Shown here: piece by piece, positions 42,901-53,197 of the stretch
Position numbering within the stretch: position 1 is the stretch's first letter
How the letters are laid out: every line of letters begins with the position of its first letter
From: Pyropia yezoensis
Taxonomy: Eukaryota > Rhodophyta > Bangiophyceae > Bangiales > Bangiaceae
Length of the DNA: 64,000 bases
NCBI GenBank assembly: GCA_009829735.1
Contig: CM020620.1
Location: 4,580,299 to 4,644,298, forward strand
Direction: 5' to 3'
Notes under the pieces: model-generated
Seen by the model: only the letters and a program-made list of their open reading frames with translations
What the model was told of the DNA's origin: nothing
Databases searched by the model: none
Program-made: the position numbers and the translations under genes

Positions 42901-43278
42901 CCCACAAAGGGATCCAACCTTGCACTTGGCAGCCAAGATGAGAAAGACCACAAAAACGATAAAGGCGACCACTGACAGGGCAGTCATCAGGAGCAACAGC
43001 GGCGACGTGTGCGCCGAGTCGCGTACCAAGTCGGGATCAGACGCGTTTTGGCGGCCGCCCCCGCCCTCCTGCTCCGCATCCCGGTCGGCAGCCTCATCAT
43101 CCGACGGGAGCGGCGCCGAGTCGTCGCCGCCGTCAAAGCCACCTTCAAAGTCGGCAATCGTCTTGGGCTGGTACCCCTCGACTGGCGGCGCGTCGGCGCG
43201 CTCGGTCACAGCGGTGGTCGCCGGCTCAACGGGCACCACGCCACCCGCGTCGGGGGCGGGCATGGACACCGTCTCCAT
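40000..43278 (-). CDS. VHP1: Membrane-bound proton-translocating pyrophosphatase (vacuolar type, K+-dependent)
   Basis: Couples PPi hydrolysis to H+ transport across the vacuolar, acidocalcisome or related membrane. I choose ATG 43278 (context GGGGCCATGG, protein METVSMPAPDAGG); the frame is open a further 330 bases upstream in UTR-like sequence. It is 1092 residues, against about 770-800 for typical members. The surplus is an acidic N-terminal extension of about 100, an enlarged lumenal-type loop around LPTWTLAAPVGD, and an 80-residue C-terminal tail. Catalytic signatures are intact: DVGADLVGKVEAGIPEDD near residue 326, NVGDNVGDVAGMGADLFES, TDAYGPVADNAGGIAEMA and VLNNAGGAWDNAKK. GNTTAATGKGF has Ala where K+-independent enzymes have Lys, which indicates the K+-dependent class. 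Roughly 16 membrane helices are visible. Part of the gene is duplicated at 51,667-53,197. Confidence 0.95.
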   Translation of the reverse strand: METVSMPAPDAGGVVPVEPATTAVTERADAPPVEGYQPKTIADFEGGFDGGDDSAPLPSDDEAADRDAEQEGGGGRQNASDPDLVRDSAHTSPLLLLMTALSVVAFIVFVVFLILAAKCKVGSLCGVLDKSGAAGDRYVFVNQAFRVPVSWLWGAFTAALLGIVFVSLYALTLVRKDVGSDYMVELATYIRQGSFAFLFQEYSLLLLVVVPLAILVGFATTWSAAGCYALGALLSALTGLVGMSAATRGNVRTAAAAASDGLGPALNVAFRSGAVMGLSVVSIGLAGVSGCYLIFRDVRALAGFAAGASTVALFARVGGGIYTKAADVGADLVGKVEAGIPEDDPRNAATIADNVGDNVGDVAGMGADLFESYVGSVIASALLGSALPYVFNDPYALCVFNHLKIDRECVFLPSVNVKGSFAAQICRSADLYQGYEALSQSASNTSFIALPFLLATIGILASILCTLFVRVPSSASTSDVAGRAAATKTLLRSLRVNMFVAVVLVIAGSAGATWGLFGGGSSFGSARGFGAANLPTWTLAAPVGDPSRCMPQNMRFNNRVTVPALRQVDQRYLPIDSLGFEFPSPTEVPWRLFLCVVIGLLLGVFIASLTEYFTASSSSPTASISAAGAYGAGAVAIQGLGLGLLSTAAPLLLVVATIVGAYELFGAYGVSLSAVGMLSTLGVTMSTDAYGPVADNAGGIAEMARLPPSVRDTTDALDALGNTTAATGKGFSNGSAVLTAFALLVALVQDSGLVPSPLELTGTATTSPMRHITDGDLVALSDIYVVASMLIGVMLPFVFAGLLILSVSRAAQAMIVEVRRQFREIPGLRDTPLNDEDAGPVRPDHVRCIRIATRAALLEMILPGVLAIMTPLFIGFGFGQRALVGLLVAAIASGYLLGLVLNNAGGAWDNAKKLVETGHYGTDNAKGSPWHHAAVAGDTLGDAMKDTAGPALNILIKLMASFGLVAVGLMNVDNTRGWVGLILFFVTAAFALLFGWFSNSRANETQAAAMAGMDAAEYEPNDDLTSTVPKIRARSPFYEPGPAVNAAAPGSELYNAYSSAADEGIHDPAELPGLENATDVTTPLLAAPAAAP

Positions 43279-45248
43279 GGCCCCACGCAGCGCGCAAAAG
43301 ATGCCCTGCGGCGGGGTGCTCTCTCGCCGCTCGTTAACCGCACGACAGCGGCGGAGGTCTGGGGGGAAGGGGTGGGGGGGAAAGGAGGCGAGTGGTGTGA
43401 CGACAAACGGGGTAAGGCGGGGAAGACCAAGCCCACAGCCAGGCCAGTGGGAGCACGCACAGGCGCGGCCGATTCTAACCTTGGCACCAACCCTAGTCGA
43501 GGGCGGCGTCAGGGGAGCTCCAGGACGTGGCGGTGCGACGCACGACGGTACCCGCGTGAGCGGGACACGCCCCAGCAGGACGGTCCACTGACAAGGCCAT
43601 GACCGCACCCGCGCCGGGGACGTGCGAAATAACTAGCAACTCACCACGGCGCGCCATCCATACCCCCAGCAACAAGGAGAAAAGCCATTGAGCTGGTGGC
43701 CACAGGGCAGGGCGAGCGCAAACGGGACGCAGCCACCCGCTTGCACGGGCTGGACAGCGGGGGGGGCCTCCCCAAGACGCGGCAAGCGCCACAGAAAACG
43801 CCGGAGGAGCGGTTTGTCAGCTCAGACTGGCAGGTTCTTCTGGCGCAGCGGCGGCGCGGTCCTCCGCAGCATCGACTGACAATGCGCTCACGGGTGGTGA
43901 GGGAGGGCCGTCCTGTGTGCCAGGGACTTGGTCTGGATAGGGGGGTGGGCGCTTCCCTTCGTCGACCAAGCGGAGTGGAGCACGTGGAGCGAGGCCCGAG
44001 GATGAGGGGCCGAAAATCATCAACCAACAAGCGACATGTACGAGATACTTAATGCATGGCGCACTTAGATAGCCTGAGCCAGGTCACCAGCCTGCCACGT
44101 AAACTAAATGTGTTTGAAGAACGCAAGCGTGAGAAGTCGGGGTTTTACCACAGCTCGAGACAAACAGAGACAATCTCCGTCTCGTCCCTGGTCTGTTGAA
44201 GCAACACCGCCCTCTTATCTACGTATCGAGCCTCTCACATCTGCGCCGCCCAGAGATGTCGAACGGCTTGGCCTGTGCAACCCGGGATTCCCGGCCTCAG
44301 TCTGGCGGCTTTAAATAGCAGCGTCGCTGCGGCACACGGAGAAGGCCCGCCGAGGACGCTCCACCGTTAGCTTGACACAATAACGTAGGAGCTGGGCTTC
44401 ATGACCACTGCCCGCCTGCAATTCCTGCTCCAAAGTCTGCGGGGGCGACGGCGGAGGCAGGATCGGCAGCGTGACAGGACACCGTTGGCCCCACAAGATC
44501 CAAGGCCACCCGCCATGGCGTCGGAAGGGGGCGTGTCAGCGGCTCCCGCTGGTACATGTATGCTTGCGGTGCTCCCCCTGGTCGCTGACCCGAATGGCAG
44601 GCCCGGGGGGGCCGTCATAGCTTGGTCGAGGGGTACCAGAGGAAAGCTCGTGCCCTGCAACCTATAGCGGCTCCAAGCCGTCCTCTGACGGAGCTCGACC
44701 CCGTAGTCCGTGCTGGGCTGGGCACATCGAGCCGTTTTGTACAGATATTTACCAATAAAAACTATTTCGCTGGTTCCGAACGTGTTCTTTCGCGACACCT
44801 GCCCCATATCTCGCGGATCTCGAGGGACAGCAATGAGTCCACTCCCCAGAATTCTTTCTTGGGACAGCAGGGCCAGCGGCCAGCCAAGGCCAGCCACGGC
44901 TGCTGATTGGTCCATCATCGCCCAGCTGGATCTGGCGCATGTGGCTGGCCATGATGGATGGCAACCGGCGGCCTCGTGCCGCAAACGGCGACACAGCCAA
45001 CGACCCCGCCGTCCACGTGAGTGTGTCTACAAGTGCGCCAGCCGCTGTCGTCATGGGTCTTGGAGACGCTCCTGCCCATCCCCACCCACCCTCCCCCCGG
45101 CACACGCCTGCCGTCGGTGAAGACCACCTGGCCAGCTCCCCCACGCCCACCACCCGCTCGCTCGAGCACCACCGGCTCCCCCTGTACTGTACTGGACTCT
45201 CCTCCCCCCCCCTCTCTCCTCATCCCCTGTCGGGCCGCGCCTGTTACC
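43279..45248. promoter_or_regulatory. Bidirectional intergenic region between pyrophosphatase and PB1 genes
   Basis: The two genes diverge from here. It holds a TATA-like TTTAAATAG near 44311-44319 (plus strand) and a lower-GC stretch at 44040-44260. A minus-strand frame of 205 codons (44367-44984) has no motif. Promoter function is inferred from the position only. Most of this region (43193-45567, reaching into both genes) is missing from the second duplicated copy. Confidence 0.4.
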
Positions 45249-46592
45249 ATGGCGGACCTCATCCCCATCAAAGTCACCGTCGCGGGCACGGTCCGGCGGC
45301 TGTCGCTGGCCGCGTCGCCGCCGCCAACATTTGGCGCCCTCCTGGCCGCGGCGGCCGCCCCGCACGGCCTGGCGCCCGCCGACGTGGCCACCGTCACCTA
45401 CACCGACGCGGAGGGAGATGAGGTGACGCTGAGCAGCGACGCGGAGCTCACCGAGGCCCTCCGCGGGGGGGGGATGCTGCGGCTGCGGCTGGCGGCGCTG
45501 CCCCCGCCCGCACCGTCGGCGCCGCTGTCGCCTACACCCACAGACGGGGAGGAGGGGGAGGGTGGTAAGGGCGGCGCCCCCGCCGTCGGAGAGGCTTTTG
45601 GCGCGGGGGTGCCCCCCGCGCCGCGGCTGTATCCATTGGTAGACCGGTCCGAGACGACGGAGCGCGGCGGCGGCGGCAAGGACGCGCCGGCCTTTGTGGA
45701 CCATGGATGGGGGGCGGAAGCGGCAGCGGCGGCGGCGGCGGCCGGCGGGGACCTCCCGCTTGCGCCGCTCTCTCCATTCCACCCCGACGCGGACCCGCCA
45801 GACTCGCTGGACGGGGAGGTGGCCGACGGTGCCACGCTGGTGGTGGCCCGCCCCGCCGCCGCCGCCACAACAACACGCGCCGTGTCGTTCCCAGAGTGGA
45901 CGCCACCGCCGCCGCCGCCGGTTGAGGAGGCTCCGGCCGTGGCTGGGACAGACGCGCTGGTCGTTGCCGGCGCGCCCGGCGGCGCCGCCGCCCCCCCGTC
46001 CCGGCTGTCTGAGGTACTCGGGGAGGGCCTCAAGGCGGTCATTGACGTGGGCGTGGAGCCCATTGTCAAGGCCGCCCAACTGGCCTGGGCCGACGGCGAG
46101 GGCCTCCGCCTGCTGGGCGCGCCCGAGGACGTTGACGGGGGGGGGGGGACCACCGACGGTCGGATCTTGGTCAACGACGGTGGCCGCGACGTGGGCGTCC
46201 ACGACCGGGGCGGCGACAGCGTCAGCCGGCGGCCGTCGCTCCCGCCCGCGGGGGTGGCAGCGCTCGCCACCAGCCTCCACGGCGCCCTCACCGACGATGG
46301 GGTGGCGTGGGCGCCCGCAACGGCCATTGCCGCCGCCCTCCACGCGCTGCTGTCGGTCACCTGGGTCGGCCGCGCCGTCCAGTGGGTGCACGCCAAGCAC
46401 ACGGAGAAGGAGCGGAAGGCCGCTCGGCGGCGGCTGCGGCGGCAGCAGGGCGCCTGGTGGCAGGCGCCCCCGTCGGCCAAGGCGTCGCCGTCCGCCGCCG
46501 GCTGGGGCGGAGGCGCGTGGGGGCCGGGGGGGGGGTGCGGCCACCGCGGGTGTGGCGGCCGGTCCGCCAGTAGCCGACGGGGCGCGTGCTAA
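45249..46592 (+). CDS. PB1-domain protein
   Basis: 447-residue protein from ATG 45249 (context TTACCATGG). Residues 1-80 form a PB1 domain: the first strand is PIKVTVAGTVRRLSL, then FGALLAAAAAPHGL, and the acidic OPCA motif YTDAEGDEVTLSSDAEL. There is a Lys in the first strand, so both interaction faces seem present. PB1 domains pair with other PB1 proteins in signalling, autophagy adaptors and transcription factors. The middle is Pro/Ala/Gly-rich. A conserved-looking helical segment (RLSEVLGEGLKAVIDVGVEP) follows at about 257-276. Near the end WVGRAVQWVHAKHTEKE leads into a basic stretch KAARRRLRRQQG. The very C-terminus is Gly/Cys-rich (GGCGHRGCGG). The partner is unknown. It is head to head with the pyrophosphatase gene. 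Confidence 0.8.
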   Translation: MADLIPIKVTVAGTVRRLSLAASPPPTFGALLAAAAAPHGLAPADVATVTYTDAEGDEVTLSSDAELTEALRGGGMLRLRLAALPPPAPSAPLSPTPTDGEEGEGGKGGAPAVGEAFGAGVPPAPRLYPLVDRSETTERGGGGKDAPAFVDHGWGAEAAAAAAAAGGDLPLAPLSPFHPDADPPDSLDGEVADGATLVVARPAAAATTTRAVSFPEWTPPPPPPVEEAPAVAGTDALVVAGAPGGAAAPPSRLSEVLGEGLKAVIDVGVEPIVKAAQLAWADGEGLRLLGAPEDVDGGGGTTDGRILVNDGGRDVGVHDRGGDSVSRRPSLPPAGVAALATSLHGALTDDGVAWAPATAIAAALHALLSVTWVGRAVQWVHAKHTEKERKAARRRLRRQQGAWWQAPPSAKASPSAAGWGGGAWGPGGGCGHRGCGGRSASSRRGAC

Positions 46593-47740
46593 ACGGTGCG
46601 CCGGGGGGGGGGGTGCGGCGGTGGATGGCCACGTGGCGCCATCGCGTACGTAGCGTACCGTGGGTAGGCACCGAGGCGGCAGTAACGGGGTCGCGGGGTT
46701 ATCGTGGCCGCCGTCACGCCGGGCCGGGGGTCCTGACGACCATCGTCATTTACTGTAGGATGTGAGTCGGTAGACTGCGGCTGTATGGGTGACGATCATG
46801 TAAATACTTCACTGGGCTTGACGATGGGGCACTCGACGCCCGTTCGCCCTGCTTCCGCCCCGTGTGTCCCGCGACGATCCTCATGTCGTCCTCCTTGAAT
46901 ACGCCGATTGCGTCGGTGCGCTCTCAGCGTCGCGCCCTGTCCGGGCCAAATGGGGGTCACAGGGCCGCCTCACCACGGCACGCCACCGACACCACATATA
47001 GCCGTGCACAGGCTGATACGCATGGTCATTCGCAGCGTTCGCGGCATGCACTACACGGTCCACGTGTAGCGCACTGGCTGGGCGTCGCGGACATTCCCCC
47101 TCCCCACCCCCCCCCCCCCCACTCGACCCCGTCATTGCCGTAGAATATGCCTGGTTAAGCCTCCCCTTCCAAGCCCAGCACGCTACAGGGAAACGTGCTC
47201 CGCGCGCATCCCTTGGACGCGGCAAGCAAGTGTTGATCCACCGCTCCCACAACGGAAGAGGGTCTGGCACCCCTCAGGGGGAGAGTGCCCCCCAGGGTTG
47301 GGCCCGATACACACGCGCGGCGGCTGGTGACCAGCCCGGGAGGAAAGAATAGAACGAGCTCGATTTCTATCTGGTAACCTACGCCGCGCAGTCGAAGTCA
47401 AGTGCTTCGCCACACAAGAGAAACGAAAAGTAAGAGGGAAGCCGCGGCCTGCCGCGGGCACCCCGATGCCGAATGCAACGCCCCCTGGTTCATCCCCCCC
47501 ACCCCGACGCCTCCGTTGCCGCTCTCATCCAGGGCCATCCTCGTCCGACGTAGGGGGGGGCGCGCTGCCGTCAGGGGCGGGCGTTGTCCCACCCACCCGC
47601 CCAGCGGCCGCGCAGCCGTCATTGACCTACGGCGATGGCGACGGCGGCGACACGTAGCGGCGTCGGCACGACAGCACCCACCCCCCAGACCCCTCCCCCT
47701 GCGTTGAACTGGCCGGCTACGGGACGGCCCCGCCGGCAGT
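46593..47740. other. Intergenic, no gene seen
   Basis: 3' region of the PB1 gene and of the convergent secreted-protein gene. It contains a C run at 47105-47120 whose length differs from the second copy. Short frames only. Confidence 0.45.
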
Positions 47741-48190
47741 CTACTTGGCAGCAGACGCAAAGGGCAGCACCTTGCAAAATTGGGGCACCCGCACGCACGT
47801 GCGGACAATCTTGCGGGCGCGGCAGCGGTAGCAGCCGCGGCACCAGGAGAGGGCGGAGCAGCGGCCGACGATGGTGCCGCCCTCGCCGGTGGGGGCGCCA
47901 AACGGCTTGGCAGGCGCGCCGTACCACCAGTAGTAGGCAACCGCCGAGCGGGTGACGCACCGGCTGCCGCAGGTGCGGATGGGGCAGAACCCTGGCCGGA
48001 AGGGGAGGGAGAGGCCAGGGGCGCCGCCAGCGCCACCCGATGGCGGCGGCGCCCTCTTGGGCGCCGCAAACGTCTCCTCTGTGGCGCCATCGTCCGCGGC
48101 GAGCGCATCCTGTGCGGCGGCGCCACCCGCCACCGCCATGATGGTGAGGGCCACGGTAGCAAACAGGATGGCGGCGTTGAAGGATCGCAT
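47741..48190 (-). CDS. Small secreted cysteine-rich protein
   Basis: 149 residues starting MRSFNAAILFATVALTIM, a clear signal peptide with probable cleavage after GGAAAQ (about residue 26). The mature protein starts with an acidic/Pro linker and then has nine cysteines in two groups: FCPIRTCGSRC, and GRCSALSWCRGCYRCRA followed by TC and FC. An aromatic stretch AVAYYWWYGAP lies between them. No family recognised. The spacing suggests a disulfide-rich extracellular or wall protein. An odd number of cysteines could mean one free thiol or dimerisation. A TATA-like element lies about 170 bases upstream. An identical coding copy is at 55372-55821. Confidence 0.72.
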   Translation of the reverse strand: MRSFNAAILFATVALTIMAVAGGAAAQDALAADDGATEETFAAPKRAPPPSGGAGGAPGLSLPFRPGFCPIRTCGSRCVTRSAVAYYWWYGAPAKPFGAPTGEGGTIVGRCSALSWCRGCYRCRARKIVRTCVRVPQFCKVLPFASAAK

Positions 48191-49476
48191 GGCGGCGACC
48201 CTGGGGGCGGGCGGCGGGGGCTAGGGACGGGGAGCCCGGCGGGCTGGCTGGGGATGGCGGGGGCTGGGCAGGTGGGTGGGCGGGTGGATAGGGGGGCAGG
48301 TGAGTGGCGTGGTGGCATGAACAGAGGGGTCGTCCACCTCCACGCCGCGGCGCTCCCTTTTTATGCGCGTCCCGCCGCGGCGAGCAAGGTGGGACGCTCC
48401 CCTGCCGACCCCCTCCCCGCCTTGCCCCGCGCACGCCCCAAGGCCGCGCCACTGGCGGCGGCGGCGCCGCCGGCGGGGTGCCGCCGCCAGGGCACGGGCG
48501 AGCGCCCCCCTCCGCCTGCCTTCACCCCACAGGGCCGTCCCCGCCGCGCGGCCGCCCGGGCACCTCGGGAAGGGAGCGGCGGCCGTGGAGCCGCGCATAG
48601 CGGAGACGAGCTTTCCCCGCTGGGGCTGCACCTCCCCCTTCTTTTTTCCGTACTGCCTTGCCCCTCTGGTGGGGATACCGTGGGGGGTGGGGGCGGGGTG
48701 CAGGGCAGCGCCTCGCCGCCACCAGCCGCCGCTGCTGTGCCCTTTCGGGGAGGGCGCCGCGCCCGCCGACACGCGGCGGGGCGCCCTCCCCCCTGCCGTT
48801 TCCCGGACGTGACGACGTGCAACAAGGCGTAGCGTCGTGGGGGCGGGCGTGCGCATAGCACGGCGGTACCGTACACGCACCCCCCCCCCCCCACGTCCCT
48901 TTCCCCATCATCCCTGCCCCCACGCACCAGAAACCTCGACACGTCACATTTTGCGGGGGAAGGGGGGACGGGGAAGAAGAGGCGGGCCAACGCCCCCCGC
49001 CCTCCCCCCCGCCCCCCCCCGCCCACCCAGCCGACGCCTGGTGCGGGGGAGGAGACTGCCGCGAACTGGAGCCGCCGGGCACCCGCCGTCGGCTGACGCG
49101 ACGGTGGTCGCGCCGGCGCGGCGGCGGGGGGCCGCCAGGCGTCAGGGGGGGGGGGGGAACACGACGGAGCGGGTGAGCCGACGTGCGGCGGCGACCGCGT
49201 CACGTCGGCCAGCGGGAGGCGTGCTGACCCCCCCCGCCGGGCCCCCCTCACAAACCTCTCCTCTCTCTCACCCAGGCCCCCCTCGTCTTCCCCCCCACCC
49301 CCCACCGCGCTCCTCTCCCCACCCCTCCTCTCTCTCCCCAGCCCTTCCGCTCGCTGGGCCGTTGGCGACGGCGCACTCCCCGTCGGCCGAGGGCGGCCGC
49401 ATCCGTCCGCTGCCGCCAGCTGGCTGGGCTGCAGCCGGGCTCTGGGCGCTCCCCCCCCCCCCCCCCTCCTGACACA
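48191..49476. other. GC-rich intergenic with homopolymers
   Basis: Apart from the TATA-like site I see C runs (48881-48892, 49450-49467), a G run (49146-49157) and a CTCTCTC-type stretch at 49255-49345. Long frames on both strands are compositional. Confidence 0.4.
48355..48365 (-). promoter_or_regulatory. TATA-like element of the secreted Cys-rich protein gene
   Basis: CATAAAAAGGG on the minus strand, 165-175 bases upstream of the ATG, is the only AT-rich core in a very GC-rich upstream region. It is kept in the second copy at 55987-55997. Confidence 0.4.
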
Positions 49477-49733
49477 ATGCCTACCAGAGCAGACCCGGCG
49501 GCCTCCCGCCAGCGGGGTACACCGCGGCAAAGGGCCCTTTCCTCGCAGGGGCTCGGCAGCGGGCCAGCGGTTGCTGCCAAAAGTCAAATACAAAAAAAAG
49601 GCCAGAAAGACACTACCGGGGGCCCTCCGCTCCCACGAAGAGGAAGGGGCACAAAAGAGACACAGCCTGGGGGAACTTTGACTATTTTTCAGTCCCGCGG
49701 GTGGCCTCGCAGGCGGACCGGCGGCATCCGACA

Positions 49734-50356
49734 ATGGGGCGCCCAGAAAAGAGGACAGGGGGGGGGGGCAACTGGAGGGCGAGGCGCCTGGACGCCCATG
49801 CACACTGCCAGCGGCCAGACCGCCGCCTGCGGCTGTGGTGGAGCTGCCCCGGTTCGTACAAGAGCCACTGGATCTGTTTCCCAGACGCCCTCGTGACCGG
49901 CACGGTGGGGACCGAGCGCCGCACCGACGCCGCCTGCGACACCAGTGCCACATGGGGCGGTGCGCGTGCGGCCGTTGAGGTGCCCAGAGCGGTGGTGGGC
50001 GGCGCAGGCGAAGCGGCGTTGACAGGCCTGCTTGTAGCCGCCGCCGACCCGCAGGGAGGCAACACAGAAGCGTCAACCAACTCCCCAGACCTCTCGGCTA
50101 CATCCCCTGACTATTGCATGTACGGCGATGCGGCGGCCAGGGTGTTGGCGTCTTTTGTCCACCCCCCAGCAGACTATTCATTTTCAGCTGCGAAGGTGCA
50201 GACGACGTGACCGAACAACACGTCGGCGCGGTAGCAGCTCCGAGTGCGGCAGAAGAACTGGGCGCCGCCGCAGCGTGTGCTGCCCTCTCTTTGGCCTTGA
50301 GCATTCTGCAGACAGACCCCAGCGGCCTGCAGCAGACGGCGCAGCGCGTGTGCTGA
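49734..50356 (+). CDS. Putative two-exon gene, copy 1 (unknown product)
   Basis: I propose exon 1 at 49734-50119 and exon 2 at 50188-50356 around a 68-base intron (donor GTACGG, acceptor ATTTTCAG). The junction is in phase and reads SPDYC-I-CEGADD. Without splicing the frame ends at 50210. The product carries SCPGSYKSHWICFPD and a mild hydrophobic Ala/Leu segment (AAAACAALSLALSIL) before the end QQTAQRVC. No family is recognised. The start is uncertain: in this copy an 11-base G run (49758-49768) puts an upstream ATG (49477) out of frame, while the second copy has 12 G and keeps it in frame. Confidence 0.33.
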
Positions 50357-51314
50357 GCGGCCGGCAGCAAGGCGGTGGGGACGGACTGCCGCCGACCGTA
50401 GCCGGCTGGTGTCAGTGCATATGCCAGCCACTCCACACCTCCCCTTCCCAAGCGAGACAGAATAAGAACAAAGCAGTCACGATATCAAACACCTGCCATG
50501 CCAGGAAAGGCGGGGGGAGGGGTAGGGGGGTTGGACCGCTGGGCCTGGGTAGCGGCGGCAGCGGTGGCGGTGGCCCTCCCCACAGCAGGGCGGGGGGGGG
50601 CGGAAGGGAAGGAGGAGGGGGTGCGCCCCCGCACTGGAAAGGGTGCGCGGGCGGGCGGGGCGGGGAGAACGCCGTGCCAAGCGGAGGCTGTTCTTCATGC
50701 CGTCTCACGCGGGCGTGTGACCTGCGTGGTGTGTGCGGGGGGAGGGCGGAACGGCAGAGGCGGGGTAGTTGCCGAGCGCAGTATGGGGAGGAGCTGGCGT
50801 CAGCGGGTTGACCTCGCTCCTGTCCTGGTCACACCCTGCAGCTTGACCGTGACGCTGTCTCGGGATATTCATGGTACAGCTCAAGTGGCGGCCCGGCCGC
50901 GCATATGTATTGCTGCGCCTCATGTGTAATTATACAGTACTGTACGAACCATACAGTACAGCACATATTGCACTAAACTGTATCAAAAAGTACACACAAG
51001 TACTAGATAACCGGGAGGGGAATTGCAGCATGCCATCAACGCAAGACCTTTACTGGCCATGGGAGAGAGCTCTCTCTACCATGCAAAGAAGGCTATCTAC
51101 CGTCCGCGTCGGCATCGCCCGACGCGTCGGCGTAGTCCGCGCCGGCACAACCCGGTGCGGCACAAGAAGGAAGGGCGAACTGCCCTTCCCGGATGCGCGC
51201 GCGCCAAAAGAAAACGCGCGCGCGGGGAGGATAGGGGACGCGGCAAAAAGGAGGACGTTGCCGCCCCCCGGGTGGCACCGGAGGGGTCGGCTCGGCCGCC
51301 TCAAGCCGCGCCCG

Positions 51315-51357
<43 letters not shown>

Positions 51358-51666
51358 CCCCACCGGCAGCCCGTCGCCGGGCTGCCGGGTGGTGCGTGCG
51401 TCGAGGCGGGTTGCCGTGCGGCGGCGTCGGCTGCGCGGCGGCGGCGCCGCCACTCCCGCCATCCCGCCGCCCAGGCGGTACTTGGGGTCCGGTCTACTCG
51501 GTCCGCCGCCGCGGCCTGCCAAGCGGCGCTGGCTCCCGCCGACGCCGGCTGGCTGCCGCCGCGGCCTGCCAGGCTGCGCTGGCTCCCGCCGACGCCGGCC
51601 GGCTGGCCGCGGCTACCGCCGGCGTGCGCCCTGGCCACGTACAGCGGCGTTCGGGCCGTCCCCTCA
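50357..51666. other. Intergenic with an AT-rich island and a long C run
   Basis: Around 50920-51010 an AT-rich island holds TACAGTACTGTA (a perfect palindrome) and a second TACAGTA. Near 51192-51217 there is a GC inverted repeat GCGCGCGC/GCGCGCGC around CCAAAAGAAAA. A run of 39 C lies at 51318-51356. Near 51507-51603 two tandem copies of a 49-base unit (CCGCCGCGGCCTGCCA...) occur. No supported gene. Confidence 0.45.
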
Positions 51667-53197
51667 CAGCGTCCACGTGGGGAGGTTTGCTGCGCCAAAG
51701 CCACGGGCAGACCCAAATGATGAGCCGCCGCCAAACAGACCCCACGTCGCACCCGCCGAGCCCGCAATAACCAATACGACGGCAACAAACATGTTGACTC
51801 GCAGAGACCGGAGGAGCGTTTTTGTCGCCGCCGCCCGACCAGCCACGTCCGACGTGGACGCCGAGCTGGGCACTCGCACAAACAGAGTGCACAAGATGGA
51901 TGCGAGGATGCCAATGGTGGCTAGGAGAAACGGCAGCGCAATGAAGGAAGTGTTGGAGGCGCTCTGCGAGAGCGCCTCGTACCCCTGATAGAGGTCTGCC
52001 GACCGACAGATCTGCGCCGCAAAGGAGCCCTTGACGTTCACACTGGGCAAGAAGACACACTCCCGGTCAATCTTGAGGTGATTGAACACACACAGCGCGT
52101 ATGGGTCGTTAAAGACATAAGGAAGGGCCGAGCCAAGCAGCGCTGACGCAATGACGGAGCCGACATACGACTCAAAGAGGTCAGCGCCCATGCCGGCCAC
52201 ATCGCCCACGTTGTCACCCACGTTGTCTGCAATGGTGGCCGCGTTGCGAGGGTCGTCCTCGGGGATGCCGGCCTCAACCTTGCCAACCAGGTCGGCGCCC
52301 ACATCGGCCGCCTTGGTGTAGATGCCCCCGCCGACTCGGGCAAACAGAGCGACGGTGCTGGCGCCAGCCGCAAAGCCCGCCAGCGCGCGCACATCACGAA
52401 AGATGAGATAGCAGCCGCTGACGCCGGCAAGACCAATCGACACTACCGACAGGCCCATGACCGCGCCTGAGCGGAATGCCACGTTGAGCGCGGGGCCCAG
52501 CCCGTCCGATGCTGCCGCCGCCGCTGTCCGCACATTGCCTCGCGTCGCCGCCGACATGCCCACAAGGCCAGTCAAGGCCGAAAGCAGCGCGCCCAGCGCA
52601 TAACAGCCCGCTGCCGACCAGGTAGTGGCAAACCCCACCAGAATTGCCAGCGGGACCACAACGAGCAACAACAGCGAGTACTCTTGAAAGAGAAAAGCAA
52701 AGCTGCCCTGCCGAATGTAGGTGGCGAGCTCCACCATGTAGTCGCTGCCCACATCCTTGCGCACCAACGTCAGCGCGTAGAGGGAGACGAAGACAATGCC
52801 AAGCAGAGCGGCGGTAAAGGCCCCCCACAGCCACGAGACAGGCACCCGAAACGCCTGGTTGACAAACACGTACCGGTCGCCCGCAGCGCCGCTCTTGTCC
52901 AGCACCCCACAAAGGGATCCAACCTTGCACTTGGCAGCCAAGATGAGAAAGACCACAAAAACGATAAAGGCGACCACTGACAGGGCAGTCATCAGGAGCA
53001 ACAGCGGCGACGTGTGCGCCGAGTCGCGTACCAAGTCGGGATCAGACGCGTTTTGGCGGCCGCCCCCGCCCTCCTGCTCCGCATCCCGGTCGGCAGCCTC
53101 ATCATCCGACGGGAGCGGCGCCGAGTCGTCGCCGCCGTCAAAGCCACCTTCAAAGTCGGCAATCGTCTTGGGCTGGTACCCCTCGACTGGCGGCGCG
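51667..53197 (-). pseudogene. H+-pyrophosphatase pseudogene, both ends missing
   Basis: Copy of pyrophosphatase codons of about residues 30 to 538. The start codon and the N-terminal codons were removed by the internal deletion. The C-terminal half, with TDAYGPVADNAGG and the remaining active-site helices, is cut at NLPTWTL by the duplication joint, which adds an immediate TGA. The remaining frame is intact and contains DVGADLVGKVEAG, so the truncation is recent. Upstream the frame stays open into antisense PB1 sequence as far as 54174. Confidence 0.92.

Larger units (their letters stand above)
41662..51669. repeat. Large tandem duplication, unit 1
   Basis: This 10-kb segment is repeated directly downstream at 51667-59295, at near-identity, except that 43193-45567 is absent there. 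Mapping offsets are 10005 for 41662-43192 and 7630 to 7635 for 45568 to 51317, then 7626 after the shortened C run. The units meet at a shared CAG (41662-41664, 51667-51669). Confidence 0.95.

Noticed and set aside
44367..44984. 205-codon minus-strand frame between pyrophosphatase and PB1 genes
   Set aside because: No motif, and a poor fit to neighbouring codon usage; probably chance in the promoter region.
45051..46544. 497-codon frame antisense to the PB1 gene
   Set aside because: The plus strand has the PB1 signature; the minus text is Arg/Gly-rich shadow.
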